DNA of 64,000 nt from Echiichthys vipera (Eukaryota > Chordata > Actinopteri > Perciformes > Trachinidae): positions 9,389,752 to 9,453,751 of the forward strand of contig OY829656.1 in assembly GCA_963691815.1 (NCBI GenBank), given 5' to 3'. Below, piece by piece: positions 22,721-38,000 of this stretch; within the stretch, counting starts at the first letter, position 1; each line of letters begins with the position of its first letter. The position numbers and the translations under genes were made by a program. Below the pieces are notes generated by a model that did not search any database, was not told where the DNA came from, and was given only the letters and a program-made list of their open reading frames with translations.

Positions 22721-25700
22721 GTCACTTCAGTTGTTTGGCTGACTTTCCAGTGAGAAATGTTAAGTCAATTTAAACAGAGTCTCAGATCCAGGGCTTCTGT
22801 GCCAGAAAGTAATCCATCCATGACTGTACCATAGTGCACATGCTTGTTAAAAGGTCAGGAGGGAGGCTGCAATGTTGCAGGACCCAGAATGAATGAGACC
22901 TGCCTGGTATATAACATCAAGGTGTCAATATAAAGCACCTGTGCCATGATGGATCTGGCTATGTTAAAAGGATAGGTGTCAGACTGCAATGATTGAAGGA
23001 TTTTGGTGCTGGAATGTCACTGAGAGAAAACTTGGGTTTGGAAATGATTGCATAGGTAGAAATGAAAACTGATTGGATGGCAAAATGCATTTTTGTCAGC
23101 AAATCAAGCACCTTCATGCAAATTCCTGCAAGTAATTTTCCATATATTCACACATCTGTCACCTCATTCAGACCTCAGACATCAAGCATGCAAAAATAGT
23201 GTGAGTGCGAGGAGCCAAATGCAGTGATTTGCATAGAAAATGGCCACATGTGATTGGCTGAAAGTGAAGACTAAACAAATAAGTTAGATCTGGGGCTTTA
23301 GAGTTGGATATAAGCAAAAAAACATTTCTCTGGGCGAGACTGAAATTAGAAGAGTAATGAGTTGATAGAATCTGTCAAGTCATTTCTCCTCCAAATATTT
23401 AGTCTGTGTAGAACAACAACAAGTATGCCGAATCTAATAACTGGATGGAACTCCTTTGTAACTTTGTTTTTTGCTTTAATCATATGATAATAAAACTCAG
23501 TGGGCTGTTTAACTGAAAGAAAACAACAATGTAGGTAAATAAATGGTGTGTTGCAAGTGGGAAGGTTTGGTTTTAACTTTGGTAGGAATATTTATTGTCA
23601 GACAATAAAACATGCACAGTTGTGTACTTTTCTCTTTCACATACACACTCTTAAGGAGCATGCACTGCTGTTTTCCATATGTATTACCTAAAACAGGATG
23701 TTTTTTTCTCTAATCTTAAATATATTTAATATTTTACTTTCTATGTATGAATATAAGCCTAAAATAAGTAGTTAATATTTGGATATCATAGTTTTTCAAA
23801 AGAAATGTTAACATTCATGTAAAATAAGCAGTAAATAATGTGCTACTGTTTAAATCAATGATGTGCTTTGTCCTCTCTTTCTGTCTGCTCATTTGGAATT
23901 TGTGTAACACAACTCAAGCGATTACCCAACAATAGTAGATTCAAGTTAAAATTAGCTCCACCTTGCATAAGTATTAACAATCCAATAATCTAATGTATAT
24001 TAACACTCACACTAAATCAAGAGTACTTTTACTTTGAATACCATAAGTACATTTTGCTGATAATACTTCTGTAGGACTTTTACTTGTATATGAGTATTTA
24101 CATTGTGGTGATCTTCCACAAGTTGAGGGGTTGCCCGATCATCAGGTTATACCCTGTTTCATTCTTTAAGTGTCCATCAAAATAGCCCACTTTTTGCAGA
24201 AAATACCCCTCTGCATAGACCTTACCGGTAACACTAAGAGAATGACAAGAGCGATTTGTAGGAACGCATCCTTAGTGTCAAAACCTAACCTTTATGTATG
24301 GTTTGTTGATTGATCCTTAACACGGGAAGTAAAAGTCTGTGATGAGTCTTAAAATCCATGCACATGCTTTCCAAATTCATTGTGGTACTGTTGAAATGCT
24401 TCAGTATAATCAGATGCATTGTTAGGCATTTACAGCTATCGCCTACAGTTTAGTCAGAAACAGTTACTAAGAGAAAAGATGGTCTCACACACCAAAATCA
24501 TAAGAGGGTGCTAGAGCAGATAGTGTAACTTAATTATTTGCTTCTCATCTTTGCAAACAGTTTAAAGCTCCCTAAGACCAAAATAACAATGTGTGAATTC
24601 TTAAATTGAGGGCTATAGCCTTTTAATCCCTCTACACTGGTGAATATTTAATATGGAAGTAGAAAAAGATCCCATTCGCACTAGGAAAACAATGAGGAAA
24701 AAGAGAGCAGGACAAATGCAATTTTATTGAGGTCAGCTTGATTTTTTTTTTTTTGGGGGGGGGGTAAGAATCCATCTATTTTTCTTTAAAATGGAAACAT
24801 TAGATAACCCAGGAGACCATGGTGCCAGAGCTTCGTTCATCTGGTTAACACTCCAACTGAGAACCTTTAGAGTTTGTTCTGTGTCGGTGAGAGTGAGAGA
24901 GCACAGCGGGAGAGAAAGAAAGACTGAGACCAAAAGGGTAGAAAAAAAGGAAAGGTGGTGGGAGGAGGCCCGGGTCAAGTCCGGACTGTTCTACTTAAAG
25001 GTCTTTAAATAGGGTGATTCACTAGAATGCCTGGCTTTCATCTGTCTCTGCTCTTGTTGAGGCACCATGGGAGAAACTGGGGGCTGAGCATCATGGGAAA
25101 GTGGGTTGGGGTGTGGACTGCAGGTCAGGTCAAATCACCATCAGAGGAACAAGTCAGACTCACCCAAATTGCCAACAGGGATCAAGAATGTTTCTTTATT
25201 AGTGAATCATTGTCCTACAGGACCACCGTACAGAAAAATAAGGACACAAACCTTTATTAGTAAATATCATACATAAAACATAAGCCAAAGTCAAACCAAT
25301 AAGATAACGGATGCCTTATGCACTGGAGCCAGAGTTGCTTGAATGCCAATACCTATTCATGTGGCTAGTGGACTCATTTACCTTCCGTCTGAATTCTTCA
25401 TGATTTCCCGGTGCAGCTGATTGCCTCTAATTTTAGCTGAGCATCTGGGGAAGGGGATCCATTGTGGGACAAGAGCAGAGACTGTGGGTCTTTGGATTAC
25501 CGAAGGCAGCTAGATGATCTCCAGTGGACATAGGCTTAAATGCAGGCTAATGACGACGTTGAACGCTCCTCTATCTGAAGCTCATTACCCGCCTCTCAAT
25601 TCCCCAGAGACCGGGCTCAGCATCACGTTGAGCACTTTCCTGCCAGGAGGAGGGTGATTACAACATTTTGTTTAACAAAAGCTCCCTTCCCCCTTGCTTT

Positions 25701-25888
25701 TCTCATCATTTCCTGTCTTCTCCCTCACCCTCCCTTCCTCTCAGTGGTCACCCCCTTCCCTCTCATTTCTTTCAGATTCCCTCTCTCCTGCACCTCGCAG
25801 GCACCCAGGCGATTCATACTCATACTGATTTGTCTTTGTGTCCTTCCTATGATTACAACACTTAGAGACATGAATGGTATTGAGAGTG
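22721..25888. other. Unassigned stretch downstream of dntt
   Basis: No gene supported. Homopolymer T then G runs lie at about 24741-24765. The frames at 24733-25260 and 25654-25917 show no domain. Confidence 0.5.
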
Positions 25889-25894
25889 TTTATT
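25889..25894 (-). promoter_or_regulatory. dntt: Candidate dntt polyadenylation signal
   Basis: A canonical AATAAA on the minus strand, 213 bases past the dntt stop codon. It is the nearest canonical hexamer I see downstream of the stop. Use is inferred from position only. Confidence 0.5.
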
Positions 25895-26107
25895 CGCTAA
25901 CAGACAACAGTGAATAAGCCTCATTATGAATCATACCAGTCCACAAAATAACAACAACAACCACAATGGAGGTAACAACGAAACAAAACTGTATGGAAAT
26001 CAAAAGCTGTTTGAAAGTGAATCACAGGAGAGCTGCAGAATGGCAAGCAGATGGGATAAACACTGATGTACGCACAGGGTATCATCCAGCCAGGGAGGAG
26101 CGGAGGC

Positions 26108-26194
26108 CTAGGCATTTCTCTGCCAGGGCTCGATGTACTCGAGACCCAGATGGGCAAAGATGTCCTTTTCCGTCGTAGCTGCCAGGAATTCTTT
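26108..26194 (-). CDS. dntt: dntt last coding exon (TdT C-terminus)
   Basis: The minus strand reads 28 residues, starting KEFLAATTEKDIFAHLGLEY and ending IEPWQRNA before TAG. The xxEIFAHLGLxYIEPWxRNA ending is diagnostic of terminal deoxynucleotidyltransferase; Pol mu ends differently and Pol beta more so. The exon is preceded by a pyrimidine tract and ctctag acceptor and opens in phase 0, which fits the phase-0 donor at 56197. This segment closes the palm/thumb domain of the family X polymerase. TdT adds untemplated N nucleotides at V(D)J junctions in lymphocyte nuclei. It stands about 30 kb from the preceding exon. Any 3'-UTR would run to about 25870. Confidence 0.93.
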   Translation of the reverse strand, partial: KEFLAATTEKDIFAHLGLEYIEPWQRNA

Positions 26195-28920
26195 CTAGAG
26201 AGAGGACAAACAAACAGAAAGTCAGTGACTTGTGCAGGAATTTGTCTCGGTCACACCAGTGCGAAGCCATAAATCCACAGTTTCAAGCTTCACTATTCCT
26301 GAACATGTTCGTGTCTTGTACTCGCAGCCTTGACTATGCTTGAATTTGGACTCTTATCTCCACTGCAAGCTGTCAATATCAATTTAGGATTTTATTCACC
26401 CAGTTTGTGCCAAGGCTCAAACATGCAGTGACTGAGCAGATTTACATTTGACCACCCATCTCCAACCCATAAACACTCTAACCTTGCTCTAAGTGATTAC
26501 ACTCTTCAGCAGATGAGTATTTTCTCTGACAAATTACGACAGGGCTATTAACTGCTGGCTGTCCACCAACGCCATGTGATAGTTTATGTCTCTATAGGAG
26601 CTGTGACGAGGCCTGACTCACCTTGAGAGCGAGACAGCCTGGGGAGAGAGGGCTGTGATTCTGACACATCCTGCCTTCAAGTGCTAAACTGGACTTGACA
26701 CGCTGCGAAGAGATGGTAGAAAAAACCAAGAGTATGTCGGCTCCCACTGCCAGCCCAAGGCAGAGATAACTGAGAGCAACGAGTTGACAGTCAGGAGAGG
26801 TAAAAACACTACAAGGCACGTCTCCCAACATACTGGCTTGTTATTTATAATGCAAATGACAGGTTAGCCATGCAGCAGGAAGGTTTTGGTGAGCACTGCA
26901 TGAAGCCCTGCTCATATCACAGATCTTCTTAACCACTTTATTTGGAAGTAAAAGTGATAGCACTTGAGAAAGTCCATAAAAAATCTCCCATTGAACAGGG
27001 AAATAGTGTGAATACAACTATGGAAGTGCAGTAAGTCAATGTTGAATCAGAGTCAGTGATCTAAACTGTGATGGTTTACAATGGCCTGCTTGGGTGATCA
27101 TTTCATGTTCATCATGTTCACCTTTGTTTTGGCTTTGGTTTCCAAATAACTCTGGCTAACCTAGGGGTTGTTAACTCTTTTAACAACTGGCTGTTTTAGC
27201 TTACACCAGTATTGATTTAGAAGATTTTAATTTAAACAAACGTCTGTTAAGTCACCATCACCAAATGAGGTAACATAACAGTTATTGATGGCCCGCTAAT
27301 GAAAGCCCTTGTATTTGCAGTATTACAAACTGGGTGTCTGTGGAGACAGTGCAGAGATGAATCACAAGCAATGACGCGCTTTTTCGTGTGTCATGGCCCT
27401 TGGCACTAAAGGGTGATGATGCGTGGGGCTACCCAGTGTGTTGACAAGTGATGCCAAGGGGTTACAAAGTGTCCCTATGTAATGAGTTGGGATGAGTAAA
27501 GTGAGATCAAAAAATATTGCTTAGGTGCAGACAAAACAAAGGTCTTTGAGCTTGTTAGTTTAAGGTACTAATGTCAGTGGTACTATACATGTTGTGGAAC
27601 AAGTTGTTTTTTTTTTAAACACATTTCAGTTTTGTCATGTCTGTGTCCATGCCATGTTCTGTCCAGGGACATATCATCGCTCTTTCAGAAAAAACAGTGT
27701 ACGGTTACTGAAATGGTATTATATTTGAGTAAAACCATCCAGAGGCCCATTATGTGGTCCACCACTGCCTGTGTTTTTCATTATGCTCATAACCGTGAAC
27801 CCATTTATTGCTCTCACCACTCAAAACATATGAAATGCAGACAGATCGCTGCAATTTATGATGTGGCAAGCTATACTGTATTAAACACACACAGGTGATA
27901 AAAAGTGGAGGCAGGGAGGGAGGGAGGAGGAATTAAAGAAAACAGAAAAGAAAAGAGACTGCTGGAGATGTGATTTGAAATAAATCCCCATTTCCAGCAA
28001 CACATAGCAGGGCTTATTGTTCAGAGGAAACAGAGAGCAACACAGGAGAAAACAGGGAACAGACAAGATTCTCAAATTTACCAATTTAGCCATTATCCTG
28101 GATCCAGACTAAAGCCTTTTTCTGCTGCACTGTCCACTTTCCTCAATTCCTACAATCCGTACATGCCCTCAGGGAGACACTGCTTTATTTACTTAGCACA
28201 ACACAGTGAGGGAAAATCCAAGCCTTATATACCTCTGAGTTCTCCCCTTTAGGCAAACACAGAGAAACTATACTTGAAATGGTAAAAGCAGCGGTTTGGT
28301 ATATCAAAGGAGCTTAGAGTTTAAGAACAAAGCAGCGGATAATTAGAAGGGGAGGTTATCTATCTGAGACACCCAGGTTCTCAGTGACTGGCAAGCCATC
28401 AGCACCACAAGCCAGAATGGAAGCTGTGTGTGTTAATGTGAGCCAGTGTCCTTGACTTAATAAGCCGCTAATCAGCTACATGTTTCTCTGTCCGTCGCGT
28501 AATGACATCCCTTGTGGATGTGAACACATATCAGTTCCTGCAAAACATCTGCCCCTTCTCTGCTGCCCGTCATCCTCTCTCTGCCACCCGGCCCACTGCT
28601 TGATGGATCGAGCTGATGGACATGGCTGCCTGCCCGGCTCCGGCCTGACTCAACTGACACATCAAAGTGAGAGAGGGAGACAGAGAGACAAAGAGAAACC
28701 GTGGATCGCTGTTCAACACTATCCTGCCAGCAAGCATATGAAGGACAGAAACACGGAGGATGCTCGATGACAACCCAAATGAGCATAACCACTGAAATAC
28801 AGTATGTAATAATAATAATTATCAGGCCAGTTATATACATATGGCTGACCTGATGGCTGAATATGTGCATTATAAAAAAGGACAGACGAATGAATGGGCA
28901 AATTAACTATAAAGACCAGA
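26195..28920. other. Intronic stretch, no element classified
   Basis: No gene. A segment at about 27370-27490 (gcgctttttcgtgtgtcatg, then cccttggcactaaagggtga) looks like a teleost dispersed repeat, class unknown. Frames at 28472-28925 are unsupported. Confidence 0.45.
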
Positions 28921-29062
28921 AACATGTAAAGCTGGGCATTTTAACATAGGGGTCTATGGAAATAACTTTTGAAGCCAGTCTCAAGTGATCATTCAAGGAA
29001 CTGGAGGTTTGGCTTCTTTTTTTAATTTTGTATAGCCCTGGAAGCTGTAGCTTGGTTGCATC
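28921..29062 (-). repeat. Dispersed repeat, same family as 52300-52858, inverted
   Basis: Contains gggcattttaacataggggt and tcaagtgatcattcaaggaa, with ctggaggtttggcttc. The reverse complement of 52340-52470 shows the same order (taacatgggggt, tctagtgaacagtcggagaa, ctgcagtttttggca). The two copies are well diverged and oppositely oriented within the same dntt intron. Confidence 0.5.
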
Positions 29063-32000
29063 TGATGACCATGATAACGGTTTACATCAACCTCAATCAG
29101 CAGAAGTCTATTTCGTTTATGAAAGATTGGCATAGTGGATGGCTTTAAATACTAAAATACCCGTTTTCCTCAGCCACTGTTGCTTTGCAGAAAACAAATG
29201 AGGCAGGGAGCAGAGCTTTAGAAAACGTACTTTTTGCCATGCAGCCAAAGTGGCTGAATTCATACTTAATCTGAAAGAGGGATTTATATTCTCAAACCTG
29301 GAGACAGAAAGAAAAAAATATGTGATGAATTATAAAGCCTGCAGACTTGTTACAGTGTCCGACAGAGAGTGATATCTTTGGAAAAACTGCAGGACAAAGA
29401 AAAAAGAAGACTGCTTTGAGCTAAAGGTCAAGTGGAGTATGTATGCAAACACAACTTAAAATCCATGCAAATTCACTCACAGCAACTATCTGGTCGTAAA
29501 ATGTATCTGAAAAAAAGCCTCAGTACGTGTGCACTGAGCAGTCATCTCACTAAGGGTACTGACTGTCTACTTGGCCACATGTAGCAGCAATGACTGTGTT
29601 TCTAGACCTAGAGTATTGAGGCATACTGAAGGACAGATGCACATAAAGCTTTCAAATCATTCTCATTTTTCATGAGTCTAGGTATATTATGTTTGATGAC
29701 ATCAACCTTCATATAAAGAGTCCAGGGTACACTTCCAATAAATAAAGCAGACTCAAAGGGAGAAATGAATGTGATGTTTTTTTCACCTGAATTTCTGGTT
29801 AGTAAATCAGCTAATGTTCTTAGTCTCCTTTTTTATTTCGACTTTATTCTTCTAACTGACAGTTAGATATAGATTTCTGCCAAGAGATCAAGAAGAAATA
29901 TCCTTTGATTGCCTTTAAGTTAATTTGTCTTTATTGTAGCACACAGAAAAGGGCTGACAGGGGCAGAAAAAGTGGAAATTCGATTATGCCCCTGTGTCTT
30001 CCTCCTGCAACGATCTACCGCAAACCCACACTTCCCCTGTGCTCCGGTCTGTGAGAGCTCAGTTCACAGGACAGCCGGAGCAACGAGAGAGGGCACAGAC
30101 ACCTCACTAATCACACCAGCAATTAGTGCAAGCATCATAAAGCACTGTGGCCTATAAAACAGCTATTGAGTTTAGTGTTATCGCCATTACCTATCCGTCA
30201 CCAGCTTGCTAATCAGCCCTTGCACTGGGCAGATAGGCAGATGGGTAACAAATAATAAATTCCTAATCAGAAACAATGGAATCCTCACTTGACATCCCTG
30301 GTGTTATGGCTCTTTGCTCCTGTGGAGGAGTAAACATTTGCAAATCAAAGTTATTTAGTTGATTAGGCTGCCCAAAGGTAATGAACAGATGCAGCAAAGA
30401 GTCTGAGAGAAGTGTCATAAAAGCTCTATGTTTCCCCACTGTCCTTGCGATATTGCTAACGTAGAACTTCTAATTTTATTTCCCATTTGCATATCATTGT
30501 CATTGAGTAAAGGAAGCAGAATGAGGCAATGACAATTTCCGACATATTTGTTCAGTATGTTAGGATGCCCGTAAGAGCCGTGGCAAAACCGCTTCTTGCT
30601 TATCATGAATTCATTTGTTCACACTTTAAAAGTTATTTTTGTTTGCGACACACATATATATTTATATTAAATCCAGTGGTTTTAAACTTCAATAGAAGCC
30701 TTCAAATTTTCTCAAGTATCTGTCTTACTCACTCTACATCCACAATACCGATGTTAGCACTATACTGTGTATACATTATGGTACAAAGTCATGTCACACA
30801 AGTTGACAGGCTTGAGAGGAAGAGCCAACCGAAGGATTTTTCTAAATTTAGTTCTGATACCGTTTTACCTACCAGAGTCTCAGATCATCTTGTGTACCAC
30901 TTAATTCACAAAAAAACAAGTACTCTACTGTCAATTTATGGCCATGCTGGGTTCCTGACTCATTTTTAAAAAATACAGAAAAAAGTAGGGACAAATCACA
31001 GGAATGGGCGGCACACTGAACTGCAGGCTGCTGAGACTAGTGTCAAGCTGGGGCAAGTGGGAGTGTATTTACCTGCAACCACCAGGAGCCCTCATCCCGT
31101 TATGTTTATTTTTTCTACGTCAGTGGACTAATTGCCTAATCTTCAGGGGTCTTTAGACAGCGATGGAAACGCAGATAGCAATGAGTCTGAAGGAAGCGTT
31201 TATTTCCATTAAAAGTTGTTGTCTTGGACTTAAAGTCGGTGGAAACACAGCATAAGTCAGTGCAATTTCTCCCTGCAACTTCAAAACAGGAAAAGTATTT
31301 CACGCAATCAAAATCAAGAATCAAGTTGTTAGCAAATTATTATTGTAGTTACACATTAAAACGGATCATGAATCTAGTTATTTTCTATATTTTCAGATTA
31401 AAGTTCAATTTACAGTAACAGCAGCTGAAAATACTCTCTGTGCTGAATTTGAGTAGTTTGACCTTTTGTCTCATGGGGTCGACTCAGTATGTATACACAA
31501 TGAAAAAAAAATGATAATCTTCAACCTTTTCACATCTGTAACTACAGTGAAGATGACACAGCAACAAATATGTTAATTACCGAAGTTAAGTTAGAGCAGT
31601 AAATCTTCCATTATTTTATTTTTTTACAAACAGATATAAAAACAACGTATTCATTTAAAGGCATTAGTTTAGTTTTGATCCAAAGAGGACAGGTACTGAA
31701 ATGTCCCTTTTTAAGTGGATACCTGCTTAATATTCCCCCAACATACAGAGTGTCAACTTGGGCAATTCTCCTTGCAAGATTTGTATTTGTTGCCCTCACC
31801 CTATAAATTTGCATTTATTAGCCAATCATCTTCCTGAAGTTCATCACTGAAGTTTGGAGGCATCGTGTGATGGCTGTCTGCTGCAGTCGTATGAAGTTCT
31901 CTCTGATCTGTGGAGCCTGTAATTGTAGCTCGACTCTTCCTCACATGGACCCAAAACAGAACACTCTTCTAATGATAACAATAAATTAACTTTCTCTGCT

Positions 32001-35000
32001 CCGCTGAAGCCCATAAATAATTAATTGGTTTGTTGAAGAGGGGCTGGTTTTGCATGACCAATTTGCTTCCTGCTCCAGACAATGTGATCGGATGCTACTG
32101 CCTCAGCACTCCTCTCATTCTGCTCAATTAAAACGGCAAACTGGCAAAATATGAGCTTTGTTTTGGATGTTTAACGACACATTCTTTTGTACTAATATGA
32201 GCTAGGATCTTCCCAGTCATATGATCAGTCACACCACAGGAAAAGCAGCAGCTCATGGGATTGGGCAGCAATATGCTATACCTGAAGGCTAGATTTGCAG
32301 GCTGTAACCAGAAAAGAATTCAGCAACAAATGAGTTTAAGGGCGTCTGCACACCAGCATTGTTTAGTCCTGTTGGGCTGAACCCTGGAGCATTTATCCTA
32401 TCGGTGTGGTTCATTTGGGTCGCTGTGAACGCCAGACTAGAACTCAATTCAACCGCCCTCTGGTCCACCTCGAAGGAGCGGTCTGGGACGACTCTCAAGT
32501 GAATTCTGGAGTGGTTAATTTCTCTGAACACCATTTGTCTTTTAAACTTGTTCAACCCATAGAAATAGAAAAAACATTCCCATTTAAATCAATGGAGCAG
32601 GATGTTCAGAGGGGTGGTCGTTTGTACGTGTACTGTTCCACGGCAAAGAACTTGTGGAAAATAGTTTGTTTTCGCTGCCACCAGTATTCTGACCTATGGC
32701 CCCCACTGACGTGTGTTGTCACCATTACACTAACAACAATCAGCATTTAGTCTTGAACTTGTCAGATGACCACATCAAACAGCTTAATTTCCGTTCTATG
32801 CAAGAATATATTTTTATGTTAGAAATAGAAGCCATTACATGTTAAGAATATTGTCATTGACATGTTGCATATAATGCAGAAAACCGTGTCTATCTGCAGT
32901 GTGTACCTGCTTTCATGCAAGCTGGGCAAGGGACACTCTGCCTATTATAAAATAAAAGAATACATTATATTACATTAAAGAAAAAAATTTCTTTGTGATT
33001 ACAATGCAAGAAATAGTTGTTTGAAATGAATTGTTGATTTAAAATTATAAGCTAAGTAACCTTTTCCCCCCAAAGCTGTCAAAAACTATTTCAAAGTGTT
33101 TTGAGACTGAAAAACGTCTACATTTAAACTTTCAATTGTCAGAGGGGGCGACGGCTGACTGCGCTCAAAAAAATATCATCAAAACATCTGTGCCTCCACT
33201 GTCAGTGAAAGTGTTCAGTTTGATCCTGCAGTACATAAATCAGCCAGCGTACTTATCTATAAGAGCTCTCAGGATTCTATTTATGTGACAGTGCATTGGT
33301 GGGCTTTGTGTCGGCCTTTTTTGCCGGATGCACCTGGCTTATTTTCCTTGATGGCAGTCATTTTGTATTTTGATAACTCACTGTGATGGTGAATGTCCCA
33401 CAGGGGAACCAAAGCCACAATATATTGTGTGTCAGTAATAATCAAGTCCTGCTGGGTAATTTTCTGGACTGTGTGTGTGTACAGAGTGACTCGGTCAGTT
33501 TCATGGCAGAGGAAGCAGTCCTTTTCACTGCTTTTTCAAGCAGTGGACATATCAAGAGATCCTAAAACTTTAAAATAAAACCAAATGTTTTTATTCTAAT
33601 ACTTTATCCTTCATGCCTTTGCTGGAATTGTTATCACCCAACACAGAACTGCTAATATGCCTAATGAGTTAAAAGGCTGACAAATACCACTCTTCTTCTC
33701 CATCATTGAACAGTTTCCTACATTGGAAAACAATTCTCTCATGTTTTCAAATGTGCTATCCCCTCACACGGCAGTTTAATCTAAGGTTTCATATATTTAA
33801 TCAGGGTCCAGTTAGAAGAGGCTTTTGTGACAGAGAATCTTTTGTGGATTTTTGCTCTGAACTGTTCTCTCCATCACCAAATGGTCAGACGTTGTCGCTC
33901 AGAACATACTGCTTTTTAAAGTAGGGCAAATAAGTGGATTCACTGCAGCTTCTTATCTATCTTTAGTTCACTAGAAGCCTACATTCAGTCAGTTGCTGGT
34001 GTAACCTGTTACTATTAATTCAGTACAATACCAGCCCCATTCATCCAATGCCCGGGAGGCAGTCTCAGATACTGATCTTCGTCAGAGGTGGAAAGGTTAA
34101 CAGAAGTAATTTGTAACAACTCGAGCAAGCAATTCAATATTCGTTCAGGCTAAATAATGAAATGCTGGTAGCGAAACGTTTAGTGAAACTTTTAACTGTT
34201 CATAGCCACTCCACCAAGTGCGAAAAGGGCAGCCATGTCAAAGATTTGTCTCCAGTGCCTTATATTTATGTTAATGTAACACAAAGCAGTGGTTAGTTTG
34301 TGACTTTTTTCATCAAAGTCACAAAAAACAGTAAAATTATTTAAGAATGTCTGCAAAAAGTGAGCTAAAGTACAAAAATCAAGTTTTCCAATTGAACTGA
34401 AAATATTAAATTGACTTCTGTTTCGTGTAAACATTAAGCATAGTTGTACAGTGTAAATAAACGTGATTCTTGAGTTTTCTACTTAGTTTTTCTAATTCCC
34501 TGCTCATCACATAGCTCAATTGTGGCAGGCTCTGGAAAAGATTGTGGTTTAGGTTAAAATAAGTAAGTTTGTTATGTAATTAAGATTCACTTTCACATGG
34601 GAGGGAACATGAACAAGACACAAACCACGGCTTCAAGGCTGACATTCTTCCCAGAGAATGTCCTCAGTTTGGCCTCAATATGACCATGATTTGTGACTGT
34701 GTGGTTGCATTCAGATACATTCTTTAGAAAGGCACCTTTTCCATATACAAAAAGCTAGGCCTAAACAAGAACTGTTTATAGCATAGAGTAATCTGAGCTG
34801 ACACCAGTTCTTAAGTGGAGTCACTGATTTGTTTAGTAACAATGATGATTCAGTATGGTCAGTTTAACAAGTCTGTGGTAGAGATTTGTTTGTACTGAAC
34901 AAATCTTGGGAGATGACCTGCATGAGGTACTGGATTCTGGTATTCTACGGTGAAACCAACCATGTCTTTTGGAGGGCACAACAGCACAGAGACCACAAGA

Positions 35001-38000
35001 TAAGCGGCAACCACCCCAATGATTGTTCAGTCGAGTGTCCCTTTTAATAAATCATGGCGTAAACTGAAACGAGAGCCCTGGTCGGATGGGTGCCTGTGCC
35101 ACCGCAAGGGCTGTGTCAATTAATGTTACATGACAAGGGGACACGACCCAACACAGGGCATTTCCTGAAACCTTCTGCCATTCACTTTTATCAATAATGG
35201 AGTGGAATATGTCTCCTGAGTGAGCCGACCCCCTGGTTCAGCCCCCATCTCCAATCACCCATCTTTCTTATTATATCCCTTCCTTTGTCCTCTCGTTCCT
35301 TAGCAAGTTCACAAAGTCATCTCATTGCTTCTCTTTACACTGTATTTCCAAAAAAGATTGCAGGTTGCAGGAGGATAATTGCCTGCTGATTTTACTGATG
35401 TAAAAAGCAGGCTCGCTAGAATGTGCAAATACATCCTGTCCTTTATTTTCACCCATTGCTTGTAGCAGACACTGTGTGGGTGGGTGGGAGGCTGGAGAAG
35501 TTGAGGTACAGGTGACAAGGGGTTCTTGAAAATTCAAGTACAGTATGCGAATGGATCATTTTCATGCAATTATCCCAAATTACCCCTGTCTTTCTCCTGG
35601 TCACGTCCATCACTCTGCCCCCCCCCCCCCCCCCCACCCCCCATTAATTCCCCTTTAATTCAAGTCTATTTTTCAACAGTTCCACATTCCCTCCTCTATC
35701 ATTACCCCCCTCCTGTCAGGCAATAGCTGTCAATATGATTTATCTTTGATTCTAACTGATGTAGTTTTCCCACTGTGAAGGCTGATTAGATGACCATCCT
35801 GCTGATACAGCCTCGTCAGGGATAACAGTCTCCGGGAATGGCAACAAAACCTTCCTGTCTCTTTCCTTCTCTTCATGTGTCACTTAGTCACTCTACCTCT
35901 ATCTTTCTCTCCCCGGTTTCCCCTTTGCACATTTCCACATCAAGCATCACACGATAGCCTCTTAAAGCTGCACTAGGCAACATTTTTATAGGAAAGTAAA
36001 CTTGTCCTGTCAACATACATCACAAATTGCAGCTAAAATAAATATGTCCCCTTCCCTGGGATGTTGTAGAGTTACCCTATTTGCCCCAGAAAAATTGTGT
36101 TGTCAGGCATTGAGTGTATCTTATATGAAAACAGAAAGTGATGAACTGAAACATAAGACTAAAGTACAAACTATCTGCCAAACAGCAGTGAGACGCACTG
36201 ATTCCACAGAAAGTGGAAGTCAGCACATTTTTCTTTTGCCAGTTCCATCCCTTTGCTATCCTTTAGCATGAAGCATCACATGCTACCAGTTCACTGATGT
36301 TTTTTTACATGAAACTGTTACAGTATATAAACCATTATGTAGCTTCCCAAATGCAGCTTTATTATTGTTTATTTATTAATTGCATTTGGTTTTTTTGCAG
36401 TACCATGTAGGTGTATGTTCACAAATGGTTTTTTTTTTATCATTTATTTCTTACTGCTACTCTGTTTTGGGGTAATTCATTATTACTGAGGAGCCTGATG
36501 GAAAATAAAAAATGTGGAACCTTCTTAATCACAACTTAATGTACAGTAAATGAGGCTGCTTTACTATAATATGTGAAATGGAAAAGAATCTCAAAAGAAA
36601 TGAAAACTATTTTCATCGTACCAGTAAATCAATCTGTAAACCAAATGCTGGTGAAGCATTAAACTGGCTCTGTACCTCTGATTTTGTACACCATCACTGC
36701 AGCAGCCCTTCCACTTCCCACTCCCCAATCATTCCCATTAAAGTCCCTTAATTGTTTCTCTGACCTCAATCACTCAGTCACGTGGCAACTGTAACCTGAA
36801 ATAAATGTCCATATTTGCATTTTTCACCTGTCACGGGGGTGTCATTACTTGGGTGGTTAGAGCGAGCAGGCTGCTTGTTCAAGGGAAGGGAGGACAAAAG
36901 AAGAGCGCTCACATATTTTGGCTCATGAACATCTTGATTTTGTTTTAACGACTATGCCATCACATGGAAGGACATCTTGCTTGAGATTTTCTAAACTAAA
37001 ATGTTGCAAGTAATGCTAAGGTTTTGTATCTGTTCTGCACTGCAGCAAACACCTTCACAATGAGTGCTGTCACTGTATAATCCATCATACGCACATGCTG
37101 ATTTACCTGTCTGCATCATTCCACTCGGCTTCCGTCTTAAAGTCAAAGCCTTTCAAGACCAACTCGGGGACATAGCAGAGAAAATGTCCAAACTGGCGTG
37201 ATCAAAGCAAATCCCCGAAGTGAAAAAAATCCTTGAACCCCTTTTTGACTGGCAGAAGAAAAAGAAAAAAAAGATGGAAATATGTGCAGGCTTTTATGGC
37301 GAACTAGCAAACTCCTGTCTTTGTAATGCTGAGTGGCAGCTCCCTCAGAGGAGAACAGGGTTCTTAATCAGAATATATGCAAGAAGACACTCAGACCTGT
37401 AACATGGCTATGGCATTAACATGGACAGAGAACCGACTTTCCAGTCATGCGATTCTGATTACAGCACCTGCACACAGACTGGAAGCAAATGAATCAGTGA
37501 AAGATAACAAGCAGGCCAAAGTGCATCAATACATGATCAAACCAGGAGGTTTCCATCGTGTTTAAGGATTGTATGAGCATGAGATGAATGCCAAAGTAGG
37601 GGTTTCCTCCTATCTCTATTACCAGATAGTGCCTTTAAACACGGAATTTATATTGTTCCAATGGAACTGCTCTCTTTGCAAGAACACAAATATCTAATTT
37701 GCATTTGGTAATCTGGGTTTGGATATACAGTAATATCCTGATAATTAGCAATCTGATGGATTTATCATGATCTGTATTTTATCAGTATTAATTAAACCTT
37801 TTCTTGGCTGAGCTCTGCACAAGGCAGATGCAAAGGTGCAGGAGTGACAAAAAAGAAAAACAATTTCATATACAAAGCCCATCTCAAATACTTTTCCTTT
37901 TCCATGGAGGAGATAGTTTTTTAAACAGGATTTCAGCAATTTGCAAACTAATCCATTATACTTACTACCTTTACCTTTTTTTCTGAGTGGGAGAAAATAT

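Noticed and set aside
30529..30969. 146-aa plus-strand frame
   Set aside because: No domain, no splice context, AT-rich composition as in the surroundings. Length is unremarkable among many frames in 64 kb.
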